A stretch of DNA of 64,000 bases from Bombardia bombarda. Lineage: Eukaryota > Ascomycota > Sordariomycetes > Sordariales > Lasiosphaeriaceae. Position 1 is the first letter of the stretch. Each line of letters opens with the position of its first letter. Positions 10,149 through 22,621 of the stretch are shown here, in pieces. A program made the position numbers and the translations under genes. The stretch lies in assembly GCA_030512295.1 (NCBI GenBank), contig JAULSR010000001.1, forward strand, positions 2,108,001 through 2,172,000. Reading direction: 5' to 3'. The notes beneath the pieces were generated by a model. The model did no database searches. It had not been told where the DNA came from and saw only the letters and a list, made by a program, of their open reading frames with translations.

Positions 10149-12480
10149 AATGGGTAGATAGGGTTTGGACTGATTTGTGGTTTATGGCATATTGAGTAGA
10201 GTGTTATTGCTCTTCCTTTGGTCTTTTTGTGTCTCTTGCGTTCTAATCATTACGGATATACCGGGACAGAGAAGAGAACAAAAAAGATGGAAAGGAAAGG
10301 AAAGATTATCAGGCAGTCAACAACCATTTCCATTCGGTCGGTCGGTGGGGGTTTCTCTATCCTATCTCTACGGCACTCGGTCTGTGCTGTTCTGTAATTC
10401 ATACACATATCTTTTTACGTCTCCCTCTCTCACTTAGCCTGGCGTTTTATTTAAGCTTGATGGCATATCGAGATGAGAGAAAGGGGGCGAGGCAAACAAA
10501 CTACTACGGGTTGGTTGGGATTTGGTTAAGGATTGGGTGGTTGAGTGGGTTTTATTTTTACTATATTACTGCTGCTACTTATCTACTGCTGCTATTTAAC
10601 TGATGTTGGGCTTGGTGGCTCCTACGCAGTCTGAAATGGGAGGGAATAAGAATTAGAGAGAGAGAGATAGCGGCAGTAGCAGTAGTGATAAAAAAGGGAA
10701 TATTGCATGGGTTGGTTACAGAAGAGTGTCGTATCTGCTTTTGTGAAAATGCCAGTGGTGGTGTAATGGTGTTATGTTGTCGACTGCGTAGCTGGTCCCG
10801 GTCTCTCCGTGGTTGATTCGCGTGCTGATGGTTCAGTTCATATTAGGCACACCTCAAATCATCAATGACCATTAATATCTTGCAAAGTTCAAGTCACTCA
10901 CTCTCGCTCAGTTCCATTGTTACGGCCGTTTTGTAATGCTATTGCTGTTCACCGTCCCGCTCTGCTACTGCACCATCCATCCGTCCATCCATCCATCCCC
11001 TCTCCTCATAAAGTGAAAAATACATACACAGAAGAGAACAAGAACAAAAAAAGAGAACATGATCTTCAACCTATAAAAGAATCGCAACAATAAAAAGTGA
11101 TGATGATAATTACGAGAGCAGACCAACTCACCAATGATCCAACCAACATAAAAACCAACTAACGACGACCCAAACAGAACCAAATGAAACCCAAAGCCGA
11201 GCTAAACTTCGGATGAAACAAGAACGAAAACGTTGAAAAACATTGAAACAAGAGCAGATCATGCATACATAATAACCATGGCACGAAAAAACAACAACAA
11301 CCGAAACAAAACCAAAGCACAATAAACACCGATCCTGCTCGCTAGTGTCAAACAAACAAACCAAATAAGTAAGGCGGGGGGCTGCCTTCCCTTCTTCCTT
11401 CCCTGACCAGAGCGTGATAGCTCCGTTACTACCAAACTGACCCCCTCCGATCGACTCCTATCCGATCTCCTATTTCCATCTAGGTCTTGCGAATACGCAC
11501 GTAGTAACCATTTGAAGTCCGTCCGTTCCCTCCTCATATCATAACCATAACCATGCGTGTGCTTGAAAAGCAAAATGAAGCAAAAAGGAAAAAGAAAACT
11601 GCCAAACAAAAACTGTGCGTATTTCCCTTCCCCTCCTCTCATGAACCAAATCCCCCGCCTACCAGGCTGCTGCTTGCTTCCGGAACTAAATGAATAAGTT
11701 GAAGAAAATGAAGAAGGAGAAAAGAAGCGAAAAAAAAACAAGAAAAAGAAACCCAAGTTCAACCAGCCGAGCTGTTTTTTGAAAAGAAAAGCCCCAATTC
11801 TCCAATCGGCGGAGCATTTTCCAATGCTTACCATCATGGCTATTCCCATCCCATATGGGATTTTTGGATGCCATTAGGGGGAGTATACCCAACACCCTCC
11901 CCTTGTTCCACATCATGTGTGTTTGTGTGTGTGTAGTTGGGTGGTGCAATGTTTGGATCGGAATTGAACCCTTTCCCATCGTGAGCGTGAGCGCGAGCGT
12001 GTGCGGTTGTAGGTACGTAAAGTGTGTGTGTCTGTGATGAGCCGTCGCCGTCGTCATTGACCGACCAGCTCCTCCCACAACCTGGCCAAGTCCAAATCCA
12101 AAAGCCCCAACCGGCCTCTTGAAATACGTACGATCGAGCGCACGACAAGAAGATATCAAATAGCAGACAACAAAGTCAGCGTTAGCCAGATGTGTCGTCC
12201 ACCATTTCTCCTCCTTCATCATCCAACGTAGTTAGTTAGATAAACCAGCCGGCCAACCAACCAACCAACTGACCAGCACACAACATTGATCGTGTACGTA
12301 TGCATATGTGCGTGTATGTGTATGTCGTGTATGTCGTGCAATAAGTAAGGTAGGTGAGTAGTAGCACGGCAGACAGAGGCAACATAGCAAAACATGTCGC
12401 CCCTTTTCTTTCTCAGTCTCCGTGGAAAAGCCAAGCGTCAAGCAGACACACGAACAACCCATTGCGACCAGCTGAGTTCA
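10149..12480. other. Convergent intergenic region between TAF4 and PPS1
   Basis: About 2.3 kb shared by the 3' ends of TAF4 and PPS1. It contains CCATC repeats near 10975-10997, A-rich low-complexity sequence (about 11020-11800) and alternating GT stretches near 11910-11935. Minus-strand open frames here (up to about 196 codons at 11259-11849) are Phe/Leu-rich products of A-rich DNA without coding bias. I see no gene. Confidence 0.55.
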
Positions 12481-14719
12481 TCATCTCGCATACGGTCTGT
12501 TCATGAGCGCCACCTCGCGGGCAATCTCAGCCCATTCAAACTCTCGTTTGACTCCAGCATTCGTAGCAATAGTCGTAGCGCTGCTGCTGCTTTCTTCTTC
12601 TTCTTCTAGAGTTTCCGGGCCATTTCTGACCCGGAGCAGCTCCTCCCACTTCAGCAGCTCATATGCAAACCTGAGGTGTGGTTGGATGATGACGTTAAGC
12701 CTGCGGGCGCGGACGAAGCAGTACGCTCGCGGAAACGAAATGCCCATGGTCCGCATGACCTCAGCAATGCAGATGGTCGCGCTGCGAGAGACGCCCACTC
12801 GGCAGTGGACAAGGGTGGCGGTGCCCTTGGCCCGTCCGCGATCTGTCATTTTCGAAGTTAGACATCCTGTTTCTCCCTTTCAAAAACCCAACCCCCCCCC
12901 CCCCAAGAGAGAAAGAAAGGTATAAAAAACTCACCAATAAACTCCAAACACGTCTCAAACTCATCCGTCAACGGATCAATCCCATTATCCTGCACCCCCT
13001 GAATCACACACGTATTCTCAGGCCCCCACTCCTCCAGATCACCATCCCGCCACATGGCCGTCTCGCCCACGCTCAATATCTGACCAATACCCAGCGCCCT
13101 GAGCAAGTCCGGATTATTCGCATGTCCCAAATTCCCCAGATACATGTAATCCAGAATCCTGCTCGGAAACGACCCGTCAAACCCAGTAAACCACTTGGGC
13201 TCGTCCTTGACCAGCGCCGTGATCTCGGCAAGACTACAACCAGCGCGCGCGGGTGACTCGTGCAGCAGCCGCGGCGCAATCGCCGTCAGCAGCGCCACGT
13301 CCGAGGGATACGCAAAGAAATTCCTCCGCATGGTCGTGTGCAGGTTGAGCCATGCATCAGGGATCGGCCGCCCGGTGCTGTAGCTGTAGTACGCAATGCC
13401 CAGCACCGTCGACTCGGTATACCCATCCGCGCAATGAATAAGAATCTTCCTCGGTCGCTTCAGCACCAGGTCGCCGTCCTCGTCCACCTCGTCGTCGATC
13501 CCGCCGTGGGCCAGATGGTATATCCACTTGCACGTCTCCAGGATCCCATCAGCTTCCGCGTGCGACCACGTCGGCGCCAGAATGCTCCCCGACGACGGGA
13601 AATCAAGCCGGGCCTGACGGTGGTCGTAGTCATGACTTTCAACAAGCGTCCGCAGCGCAGCCGGGTTAAGCCGTCCCAAATCACTGCACTCAATCAAGAC
13701 ATCATACCCCTGGCCCTCGCCCAGCGCCAGATCCGGCGTCGGGCCCAGCCACACGTTGCGCGAGATCTCCGACGCCTGCGTCATGGCGTACATCTCCACG
13801 CGCTCCTGGTGGAAAAACTCCATCACGTTGCCCGTCGGCCGGCCGATCGAGTCCACCGCCACGAGCTCGGGGTGCTTGTCCTCAAAGTCGCTAAACGGGC
13901 TGATGCAGATAAACGTATTATACACCGGAAGCCGGTGGCGCTGCACCTCGTGCCGCTCCCTCCAGCGCTGCTGCGCCGCGACGATGTCCCAGCCCAGCTT
14001 GCGCACCAGCACCTCGTCGTCGCCGTACACAACAATGTCCGACGTCATGGCCGACTTGGCCGCCTGGATCTGGAAGTTGCGCACCGAGAAGCCCTCGCGC
14101 GGATCGACCTCGAGGAACTCGGCGGCCGCGCCGGCCTGCTGCAGGAACTCGTGCGGCGCGATGGCGCCCTTGAGGCGCGCCACGTTGAGGTCGCCATCGG
14201 CCTTGACGAGGGTGATGCCGCGCAGGCAGCGCGGGGTGCGGCGCAGGCCGCGCCTGCGGGCGACGAAGAAGGCCTGCTGGATCTGGTTGCTCGGGTGCAG
14301 GCCGTGCAGCCAGGGGAAGACCTGGGCGGGTTCGGGCAGTGGCTGGCGCGAGATGTAGTCGAGCGCGGCCGCGACTTCTGCGGCGTCGAGCTTGTAGAGC
14401 GGGAGACGGCCGGTTTCGAGGCGGTTGTACTTGTCGGGGGGCGAGAGCAGGGACTGGTGCAGGAGACGGCCGTCGTCCTCTTTGCCGGGGGACGGGGGCG
14501 GGGTCGTGGGCTCCTCGTGCGGGACGGGGCCGGGGGGCACACGGGTATGTGCTTGTTGGGGACGGTCACGGGGGCGGGGGCGGGGTGGTGAGGCGGCAGC
14601 GGCGGTTGTGGTTGTGCGTTGATGGCCTCGAGGGTGATGGTGGTGGAGGAGGTCAGGGGGCCGATGCTGGAGGCGGAGCGATGTGAAGCAATGGGTCTGG
14701 GGAGGGCAATGGTGGCCAT
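12481..14719 (-). CDS. PPS1: Dual-specificity protein phosphatase Pps1, 2 exons, apparent frameshift near the N-terminus
   Basis: Dual-specificity phosphatase; yeast Pps1 is linked to S-phase and checkpoint control. Exons are 12935-14719 and 12481-12842, joined in frame (ATT G|AT CGC). The C-terminal catalytic domain carries HCRVGVSRSAT (Cys codon 12802-12804), the CX5R signature, with the general acid probably in the preceding IQGVQDNGIDP segment. An earlier phosphatase-like domain has IHCADGYTEST, where the arginine of the signature is not conserved, so it is probably regulatory. The N-terminus from ATG 14719 (MATIALPRP..) reads well to about residue 62; the rest of the protein lies in another frame. 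One more base in the G6 run at 14532-14537 would join them into about 715 residues. No usable ATG opens the downstream frame. Confidence 0.9.
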
Positions 14720-17700
14720 TATGGATGCTTTGTGGTGTGCCCCTGGTCCCTGCGATAGCGTGCAATTAGGGAGGAGTCGACGAAGTCGGGGTCTTAGTCG
14801 TCGTCGTCGGGCTCGTCGTCGTCGTCGTAGGTAATCTAGGGGCCGTCATGGACGAGACAATGGTGTTGGGACGGATTGTAAGTTGTGGAAACGGTTGGTC
14901 GAGTTTTGGCTGCTCGGTGGTCGTGTTGAAGAGACCGCGCGAGACAATGTCTTGCCTTGTTATGGGCAAGAGATAATAGGACCCGGGACTGGAACTGGGG
15001 AGAGCAGTAACGAAGAGCAGCGGCAGGAGCAGCAGCCACCACCAGCCTTATCGGTGATCCCTGTCTTAAGTGGAGGGTTGTCTGCTAAGAGCGTGCCCAC
15101 ATACAAGGCATTGCACCTTAGTGGACTTAATAACACTACTGGCTGCAGCGGCAGATAAGAGGTCTAAGACAGCGGGCGGCAATCGAGACAGTATGAATGA
15201 GACAGTATGAGACGGGGGCGGCCGATTCCCAGGTCCAAGTTCCCATTCGTTCCCCAATCTCAGGTAGCGAGAGCAAGCAGGCAGGTAGGTAGAGAACAGG
15301 CGGGCAGACAAACAAACGAATAAACGGCGTGGAGGCTGAGGCTGTGAGCGGTGGGCGGGCGGTTCTAGGTTCACTAGGTCGGGGAGGTGGGAAGGTGGGA
15401 AGGTGGTGGTGGTGGTGGTGCTGGTGGTGCTGGTGCTGGTGCTGGTGGTGCTGGTGCTGGTGCAATGGGTGCCAAACAAAGAAGGCCAGAGAGAAAGCGA
15501 TGTTCAGAACCACAGCTGCAGCAGCAGTAGCAGCAACAGAGGCGGGGATGGGATGGGAATGGCAATGGGAGCGTGCGTGCGTGCTGCGTGTGGGTGGTGC
15601 TGGTGCATGGGTGAAGCCTGTGAGGTAAGTGGATGCAGACGCGGGGCCAGGCGTCGGGTGAGGGGGGGGGGGGCAAGACATGGGAGAAGACAAGGGCACC
15701 CCCCGTGTTAGTCTGGACGGTAGCTGTACATTAGACCACTCGTTCAATCCTCGATCACGATCACGATCACAATCACAATCACAATCCATAATAAACGATG
15801 ATGAGGTGGCTCACTTGTTCGCTATCTGCAGTGAAGCTGTTGGGCCACATACTTTTTGGTAGCGTATAGCGCACACGTAACCACTTTATTTCGGCTGCTT
15901 TGCTTTGTCTCGCTGTCAACTGTGAGTCTGCCAAACACCGCGTGTGGGGCTGGATATACTGGGGGGCGCCGTTGATCGACCTGAGCTACGGCATACCCAT
16001 GGCCCATGTGCGAACAAGCTCGAGCCAAGTGAGCCATGGCGGGGTTATCAACTGATACGGATACCTCAGGCTATGTGCACCCAGCCAGCGTTTTTGTATT
16101 ACCATAGGATTCATCAATTTGCATTGAGTCAAAGATCAATATAAATCAGGACGAGTTTTGCTGATACTTGCCCGTGAGGTGTTAATCATTCATGGTTAGG
16201 ATTGAAGGTTAAAAAAGGGAGGCATGGTTGGGTTGCAGCTACTGTGGCAAGGTACCAGGTTCATTGGGCCTAACTCCCGCTCGCACGCTGATAAGGATCA
16301 GATCGACAAAATACCACGACCAAGAGCACGACAGTCGCGCAAAAACAAGTGCAATTATTTCGTGCAAAGGCGCCAACCACAGCATAACCTAACAGTCAGT
16401 AGCCTTTGGAAATTTCTAATCTTACCAAGAGTCAATTGGCGTCAGGCGAAGTAACAAATTACCTTGATAACTAGGTAGCCAAGGTCGATACATACTCAAA
16501 TATCCAAGAACCACCATAGACAGCGGGGAAGCCGTCTGTCTATCTGTCCATGGGGAGTTTGAGGGGCTCGGACGTGCCGTTTGTCATTCTCGGACAGAAA
16601 GCCACAGTGGGAGGGACTTGGTGAGCAGGGTACGCCTGGTATAACGCAAACCCAGTGACGCAAAAGTACAAATTGATTGTGCTAACAGCAGATACTTTAT
16701 TGATCTAATCTGCTGTCTCAGCTAATAATGGGCCTTCTGTCACCCACACGACTCGTCGTCCAACGGGATGTTTTCCCAGCCCCTGCAGGTTGCCTTCAAC
16801 AGCGTTGCGGTGGCGGCATATGCTGCCACAGACCGACCATGCCAGTCAGCCAGTGAAGCGTGCGTTTATCGACGCAACCCGCCTCGGATTATGCAACTCA
16901 ATGGCCAATCCCTATGATTTATCGGGAGAAACATCACTGCAGGCGCGGATGGGATTATGTGTGCAAAGTAAAGGTAGAGAGAGATGATTGAATAAAGACA
17001 TGGAAGCAATAGAGAAAGAAAGAGAGGGGACAAGATGAAGAGAGACGCGCCTTCCATGTCCTCTGGGTCGGAGATAGTGGGGCGCCTGCTGTCATCATCC
17101 CCCTGTTGCGCCATCGTCGCGTTTGTTCCAGCTCCACTCCCCAAAAACCTTATCTCCAACCATGGACCGAGTCTAGTCTAAGACTCTGGGTTCCCCAAGC
17201 CTCCTCCTTCTGGGCAAGCTAACTAGACCAGGCCTGGCCTGATTATTATAATATCTCACACCTTCATGCCCATCTCCAATTCACATTCAAAGGACAAATC
17301 AGTAGTCCATCCCCTCTCCCCCTCCTCTCCCCCCTCCTCTCCCCCCTCCTCTCTCCTCACGGTTTCTTTCTTTGGTTGTGTGGATGGACTTAGTAAGTTT
17401 CTTGGAGGAGGAAAGGGCCCGCCTGTCATTCCCCGCCCTCTCCCCAAAGCGGGGGTTTGGAGGAGGAAGAAGGTGTGATGAGACAGCAAGGAAGCACACT
17501 CACTCACTCAGTCACTCACTCACAGCACCAGCAGCATGCACATCACCTCGAATTACTTTGTACACCACCCACCTACTCACCTACCTTGTCTTTCGGGGTT
17601 ACCTACCTAGCTTGGCTTGTGCCATTGCGGGAACGCAGGAAGTTGTCGTGTCACGATACATTATCACTGGCAGTTCCCCCCTCCTTTCCAAGCCCTTCCT

Positions 17701-19203
17701 CCTCCTCCTCCTCCTCCTCCTTCTCCTTCCCCAATGAAACCTGTCAGCCAGTCAGGTCCCGAGCCCCACACCAACCAAACTGCCAGTGCTTGCTGCGCCT
17801 GGTCACAACCTCATCCTCTATGCTCGCGAATCTAGATAGTGCATGTAAATGGAATCCTGGCTACCTGGACAACCCAACTCCGTGCCCACTCGGGATTTTA
17901 CTTTAGTAATGCCAAAGAAACGTCTCAGAGTAGCACAAAGCTCCCACACTAAGTGTATGTATCCGTACTCGATTACTTGCTCCCCCCTTTCCTGTTTCCG
18001 CACCATTGACTGAGTCTCGGAATTGCCATGTATTTGTGAACTGGAACTATACCATCCACTTACCTGTGTGAATATCCACACCGATTCTCACAATCCACGT
18101 CCACGCCCAATCATCAGCTCGATATCATTTTCGTCAGACCTTTGTCATCTCCATAAGGTAGGTAAGTAGGTAAGTAGGTAAGTGAGGTAAGTGTGTATGT
18201 CTATCTATGTCTATGTGTCATAGTGTATGTACTGTACGAGTGAGTGCACCAACGATTCACACACACCACTCCCTGCATCCATAGCGTCATGGCTTTGGAC
18301 AATTTATGATAGGTCACAAAAGCCAAAAGACAAAAAGACCCAACCTGCCCCTAGTTACCTTATTACCTGTCTACGTACTACATACAGTCTAGTGTCTATG
18401 CAAGGAAGCTTACCCCCGCAATCCACCTGCCCAGCCAGTCATTGTATAAAGAAAAATGTCCACAGATACCAACTCCTCCCAATCGTTGTTTGTCCTCCTC
18501 GTCGTTGGTTGAAGGAGAGGGGGAAGGGGCAAGAGGCTTGGATGAGTAGCAATGGTAAGGTAAGGGTAAGTGGGCAGCACTCGGACAATATGCGTCATAT
18601 ACACACATCAAATCTCAAATTCACTAGCAAATAGCACATAACCCTCGAGACCCATCCGCGGATAGACACACAAGGACATGGGATGAGGCATGCCTCCAAT
18701 ACCACTACCTATCTAACTTTCATCCCATGCTAACCAAAAAGACCAAAATACCCCTTCAAATTCCCCCCTTTTCAGTCCGAAAATCCCAAAACAACACATC
18801 CACGTGTTCGTCCACACAGAAAAAGGGGCGAAAGGCTTGAGTACATATACCAATACGACCAGAGCAAACAGAACAAATGTAATTTGTTATATAAAAGTTT
18901 GTTTCCTTCAAAAACCCTAAAGTCAACTTCCACCCCCAACTTCCCACCCACTTCACAATAACAACAAAACCCCCGACCAAGGAAGGGCAGGGTATATAGT
19001 ATAATATATATGGTACATGCCCCTTAGCCCTCGTCCCTGCTCCAGCCCCTTTTTTCTCCTTTGCATATTTCCCTACCACCACCTAGCCCCCCTCATGTGC
19101 TACCACACACTTACTTTACGATGCTGGCCCTCCCCCTTCTGATCTGATCCAACTCGCTCTCCAAATAACCCCCCTATCCCCTTTAACCCTCCCCACGCCC
19201 CAT
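14720..19203. other. 4.5-kb intergenic region: PPS1 upstream, AP-2 alpha downstream
   Basis: Holds the PPS1 promoter side and the 3' flank of the alpha-adaptin gene. Visible contents are GTC-rich sequence (about 14800-14835), the GGT/GCT repeat at 15402-15463, a GATCAC/AATCAC repeat near 15750-15785, CCT repeats near 17310-17355 and 17698-17722, and GGTAAGTA repeats at about 18155-18190. Open frames here follow the repeats and show no conserved protein. I recognise no gene. Confidence 0.5.
15402..15463. repeat. GGT/GCT trinucleotide repeat
   Basis: About 20 triplets of GGT with interspersed GCT. It creates spurious His/Gln-rich frames on the minus strand. Confidence 0.85.
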
Positions 19204-22200
19204 CTACCTAACCATTACATTCCTAAACGTGTCCGAAATCTCGCTGGCCGTCGGAGCGGCGGAGGCATGGGCAGCAAACCTATCGGTCCCAGTCGAGATG
19301 CCATTCGCGAGCCTCTGCTCCATCAGCTTCAGAAGCACAGGCGGCAAGCTCTCGTCCGTTGCTCTGATCGTCAACCGCAACATCTATACCACAGAAAAAA
19401 ACTTGTCAGCATCCAAGACAATAAACATCTCCCCAACCAAAAGGAACAACAACCCAATCTTACCTGCGTAGTATAATTCGGCTCCAGCCTCATCAAACAC
19501 CCAAACTTGCCCCCCTCCGACGTATGCACCACGCTCGCGCCCACATAATTCTTCCCGTTCGGATCCACCCCATGCAACAAGCCCCACCTGAAGCCATCTA
19601 GCACGTTCCGCACAAAGCTCTCGCTCAGCTCGCGCCCGCCCGCTTTCGCCGCCATCGTCAGCCCAAACACCCGCTGCGCCTCCCGCGGCGCGCCGCCAAT
19701 CTGCTTCCACCGCTTGAAAAAGTCCTCGGCCGACAGCTCCGCCGGGTCCATGAACTTGTGCATCGCGATCGGCAGCTTGAGCGTCACCGCCTGCAGCGCG
19801 CCCGCCAAGTAACTGATCCGGATCGTCGGGCTCTTCTCAAACACCTTCTTGGCCTCGAACACCACCACCTGCTGCGCCTGCGCGCCCTGCGCGATCATCG
19901 TGTCCGGCAGCCCCTTGACGTCCCACGTCAGGCTCGGCTTCTCCGACTCGTCCAGGTCCAGCGTGGTGGAGAAGGAGCTGACGAGCGCCGGCGTCTTGTT
20001 GGTAAAGTACATGATCAGACACGCCATCTGGCCGCGGTACTCGGAGCGCACGCCGACCTGGATCTGGCCGTCCTCAAACAGCACGCCGTCGCCCTTGAGC
20101 ATGAGCCGGTTGAAGCCCTTCTCCCAGCCCGGCGACAGGTGAGCGGCGCTCGCCAGGTTAGGCGGCGCTTTCAGCGTCTTCGACTCGGCCGGTCCGAGAT
20201 TGTTCATGTCCAGCCCCAGGAGATCGTTTGCCGACGAGCTGTTCCCATTCGCGCCATTAGCGCCGCCGCCGTTCGCATGCCCGTCGCCGTTCACATTGCC
20301 ATTCGCGCTAAAGGTCCTCCTAAGAACCGCCTTCTTGGCCATGCTCAGCTCGGTAGCGTCGGCGTTGGCATCCTTCCCACCGACAACCCAGGTTCTCTTA
20401 TCACTCGTATTGGCGTGTTTCTGGTGTAGCCTAGACAGCAGAGCTGACTGGCGTTCGGGGAAGGGAGGCATCTCGTCGCAGATGGTCCGGAGGAGGTCGT
20501 CAGTTGGTAGGCTCGCCAGCGTCAGATACTCGCAGGCACGTTGCTGCAGTTCGGAGTCGAGCGTGTGGCTGTACACGCTGAATACGTCCACCAGCTGTGG
20601 CTTGATCTCGGGGAAGAGATTGACAAACTTGACGAACGATGACAAAATCATGGCTCGGGTGCCCGAGGAGCAGGCGGCAAGCTTTCCCTGGAGCGCCAGA
20701 AATTGCTCGATGGGGCTGCAACCCTTTTCCTCGGCAATAAGATGGCCAAACTCTCCAAGAATGTAGGCGCCGATCTTAACCAGCGTCTCGTGGCAATGAT
20801 CCTGCTTGAGGTACTGAAGGATGTTTTGCGCGGCGTAGACTTGGAGCTCCTCATTATTGGTGACAATCTGAATAACTCGTTGCCACACCTCGTCGCTTAC
20901 ATGGTCTCCCGCCATAGCTATCAGGCGGAGAGAAATGTTGACGTACCACTGCACATCGGTTGCGTATTTCTCGGTAAGAATGGCGATCTTGAGTACCATT
21001 TCCTCCCGGATGGCGAAATCCGCATTCTGCAGGTAGTGCAACAGCTCACCCACAATCCCTTGCGCATTCGTGGAATCGCACATACTGTAGAGCAAGTCGA
21101 GGCCCTTTCGCCGGACACTGATATCCCTGTCTTTCAGAGACCCTATAATGACGTCTTGGTGCTGCTTAATTGGATCAAGAGTGTCGGATCGAGCTGCCAG
21201 ATGTGTCATGGCTTCCAGACCCAGGTAACGAACATTGGTCTCCCTAGACTGGATAAAACGGCCGAGTCTCAACGAGATCTGCTTCATCAATGAGTGTTCG
21301 GTATCGAGGTGGATGATTAGGTTGATGGCCTCGAAGAGAACAGCATTTTGAGCATTATTCTGCTGAACATTTTTGTTTGTCTCGATGGCAAGATTCAGAA
21401 TATTTTGTAGCGATTCCCGAATTAGTCCTCGGACATGGCTGTCATCTGTGGTCTTGTTAGACACAAAAACTAGCCGGCTTCGAGTTGAACTTGGTTGTGG
21501 CCATACCTGAAGGAGGGAAGTACTGCAACAAGCGCAGAAGCTTGACCTGGATCCATGGACATGGGACCTTGTAGTAAAGGTAGTCTGGACTGTACTCTCC
21601 ATCGATTAGTATCCGCTTCAGCCGAGCGGCGGCCTTGGTATATGCGCCCTTGTATTGCTCGAGGTTATCTTGGGCCAGCGTCATGACCAGAGATGTCACT
21701 GACAAGGCTACGCCCATGTCGACATCATCCATCAGGGATATTATCCGCTCTGCCCACTGGGGCTGGACAATGCCCTGGTGCTTCCGGTATAACCGAAGAA
21801 GCGTCAGGGCAGCCTTTTTCTTGACAAATGCCTTGGAAGTCCTGTAAATTTGTCAGCTACATACATTGTAAAGCTTATCATTGATGGGTGCTCCAGCTAA
21901 GCCCTAGATAAAAACGTACGGCGAAATCAGAAGTCTGTGAACCTCCGAGCTCAACGCTTCGCCCATTTCCCGGCCGCCGACGTTTGCAATCGCATGCAGG
22001 GCAAGACAGTTAAAGAGCTCATTGTGATCCAGAAGATCTTTCCGTATACTGTTGACAACTAGATGCAAAAGCTCGTGCTTCTCGTGGAGGAACAGAGTCA
22101 TAGCCAGGTAGCCGATCTGCTTTTCCGAATATTTGTTCGCCGAGATTAGGTTGACAGCTTCAAGATGGCCGAAGTCGACGTTCCATCCTAGTATATATAT

Positions 22201-22621
22201 ATATAGGAGCTATCATGGTAAATAGTCAGCATCGTAGCCCCTCTTGTTGAGGCTCCCTTGATGCACCAACCTTGCAAACGTATTTTTTCTTGTGATATCC
22301 GCTCAGGTTACCATCTACGTAAACACACCATCAGCATTCACCCTCGATCATGGAAAAGATGGGGGTGGCGGCGGCGCAAACCTTTGAACTTTTGCCTGGA
22401 GATTGGAATTAAGTCAGCGAATCTGAAGACTGAACCCTGGACAACCTGGACTCCACGAGGCAGACATACCTGATATTGGCCAGCTCCTTATTGATGCGCT
22501 TCTCTTCGAGCTCCCTGGCGCGGGCATTCCGGAGATCTGCAATGAACTGGATCAGTCCTCGCATGTTGGAGTTGCTGCTACTCGACCGGCCGAGAAAGCC
22601 AGTCGCGCCTGAGGACGACAT
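19204..22621 (-). CDS. APL3: AP-2 complex subunit alpha (alpha-adaptin), 7 exons including a 14-nt micro-exon
   Basis: Large subunit of the AP-2 clathrin adaptor, which binds PI(4,5)P2 and cargo at the plasma membrane for endocytosis. Exons: 22470-22621, 22382-22395, 22271-22314, 21920-22209, 21507-21841, 19464-21445 and 19204-19383; all join in frame to 998 residues. The N-terminal signature runs MRGLIQFIADLRNARARE, then GNLSGYHKKKYVCKLLYIY and NKYSEKQIGYLAMTLFLHE, diagnostic of alpha-adaptin. The HEAT-like trunk reaches about residue 600, an Ala/Gly/Asn-rich hinge follows near 640-690 (around LLGLDMNNLG), and the ear domain fills the rest (about 700-998). The second exon is only 14 nt, but both its splice sites are good and it supplies RQKFK before the conserved D-GNLSGY. 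The gene is head-to-head with NDUFAF5. Confidence 0.96.

Noticed and set aside
11259..11849. 196-codon minus-strand frame rich in Phe and Leu
   Set aside because: Arises from A-rich 3' flank DNA read in reverse; no codon bias and no plausible domain.
13260..14591. 443-codon open frame on the plus strand
   Set aside because: Antisense shadow of the GC-rich PPS1 coding region; its codons mirror the real gene and the product is Arg/Val-rich without family character.
15136..15789. 217-codon minus-strand frame rich in His, Gln and Pro
   Set aside because: Produced by the GGT/GCT and GATCAC repeats; no conserved segment and no coding bias outside the repeats.
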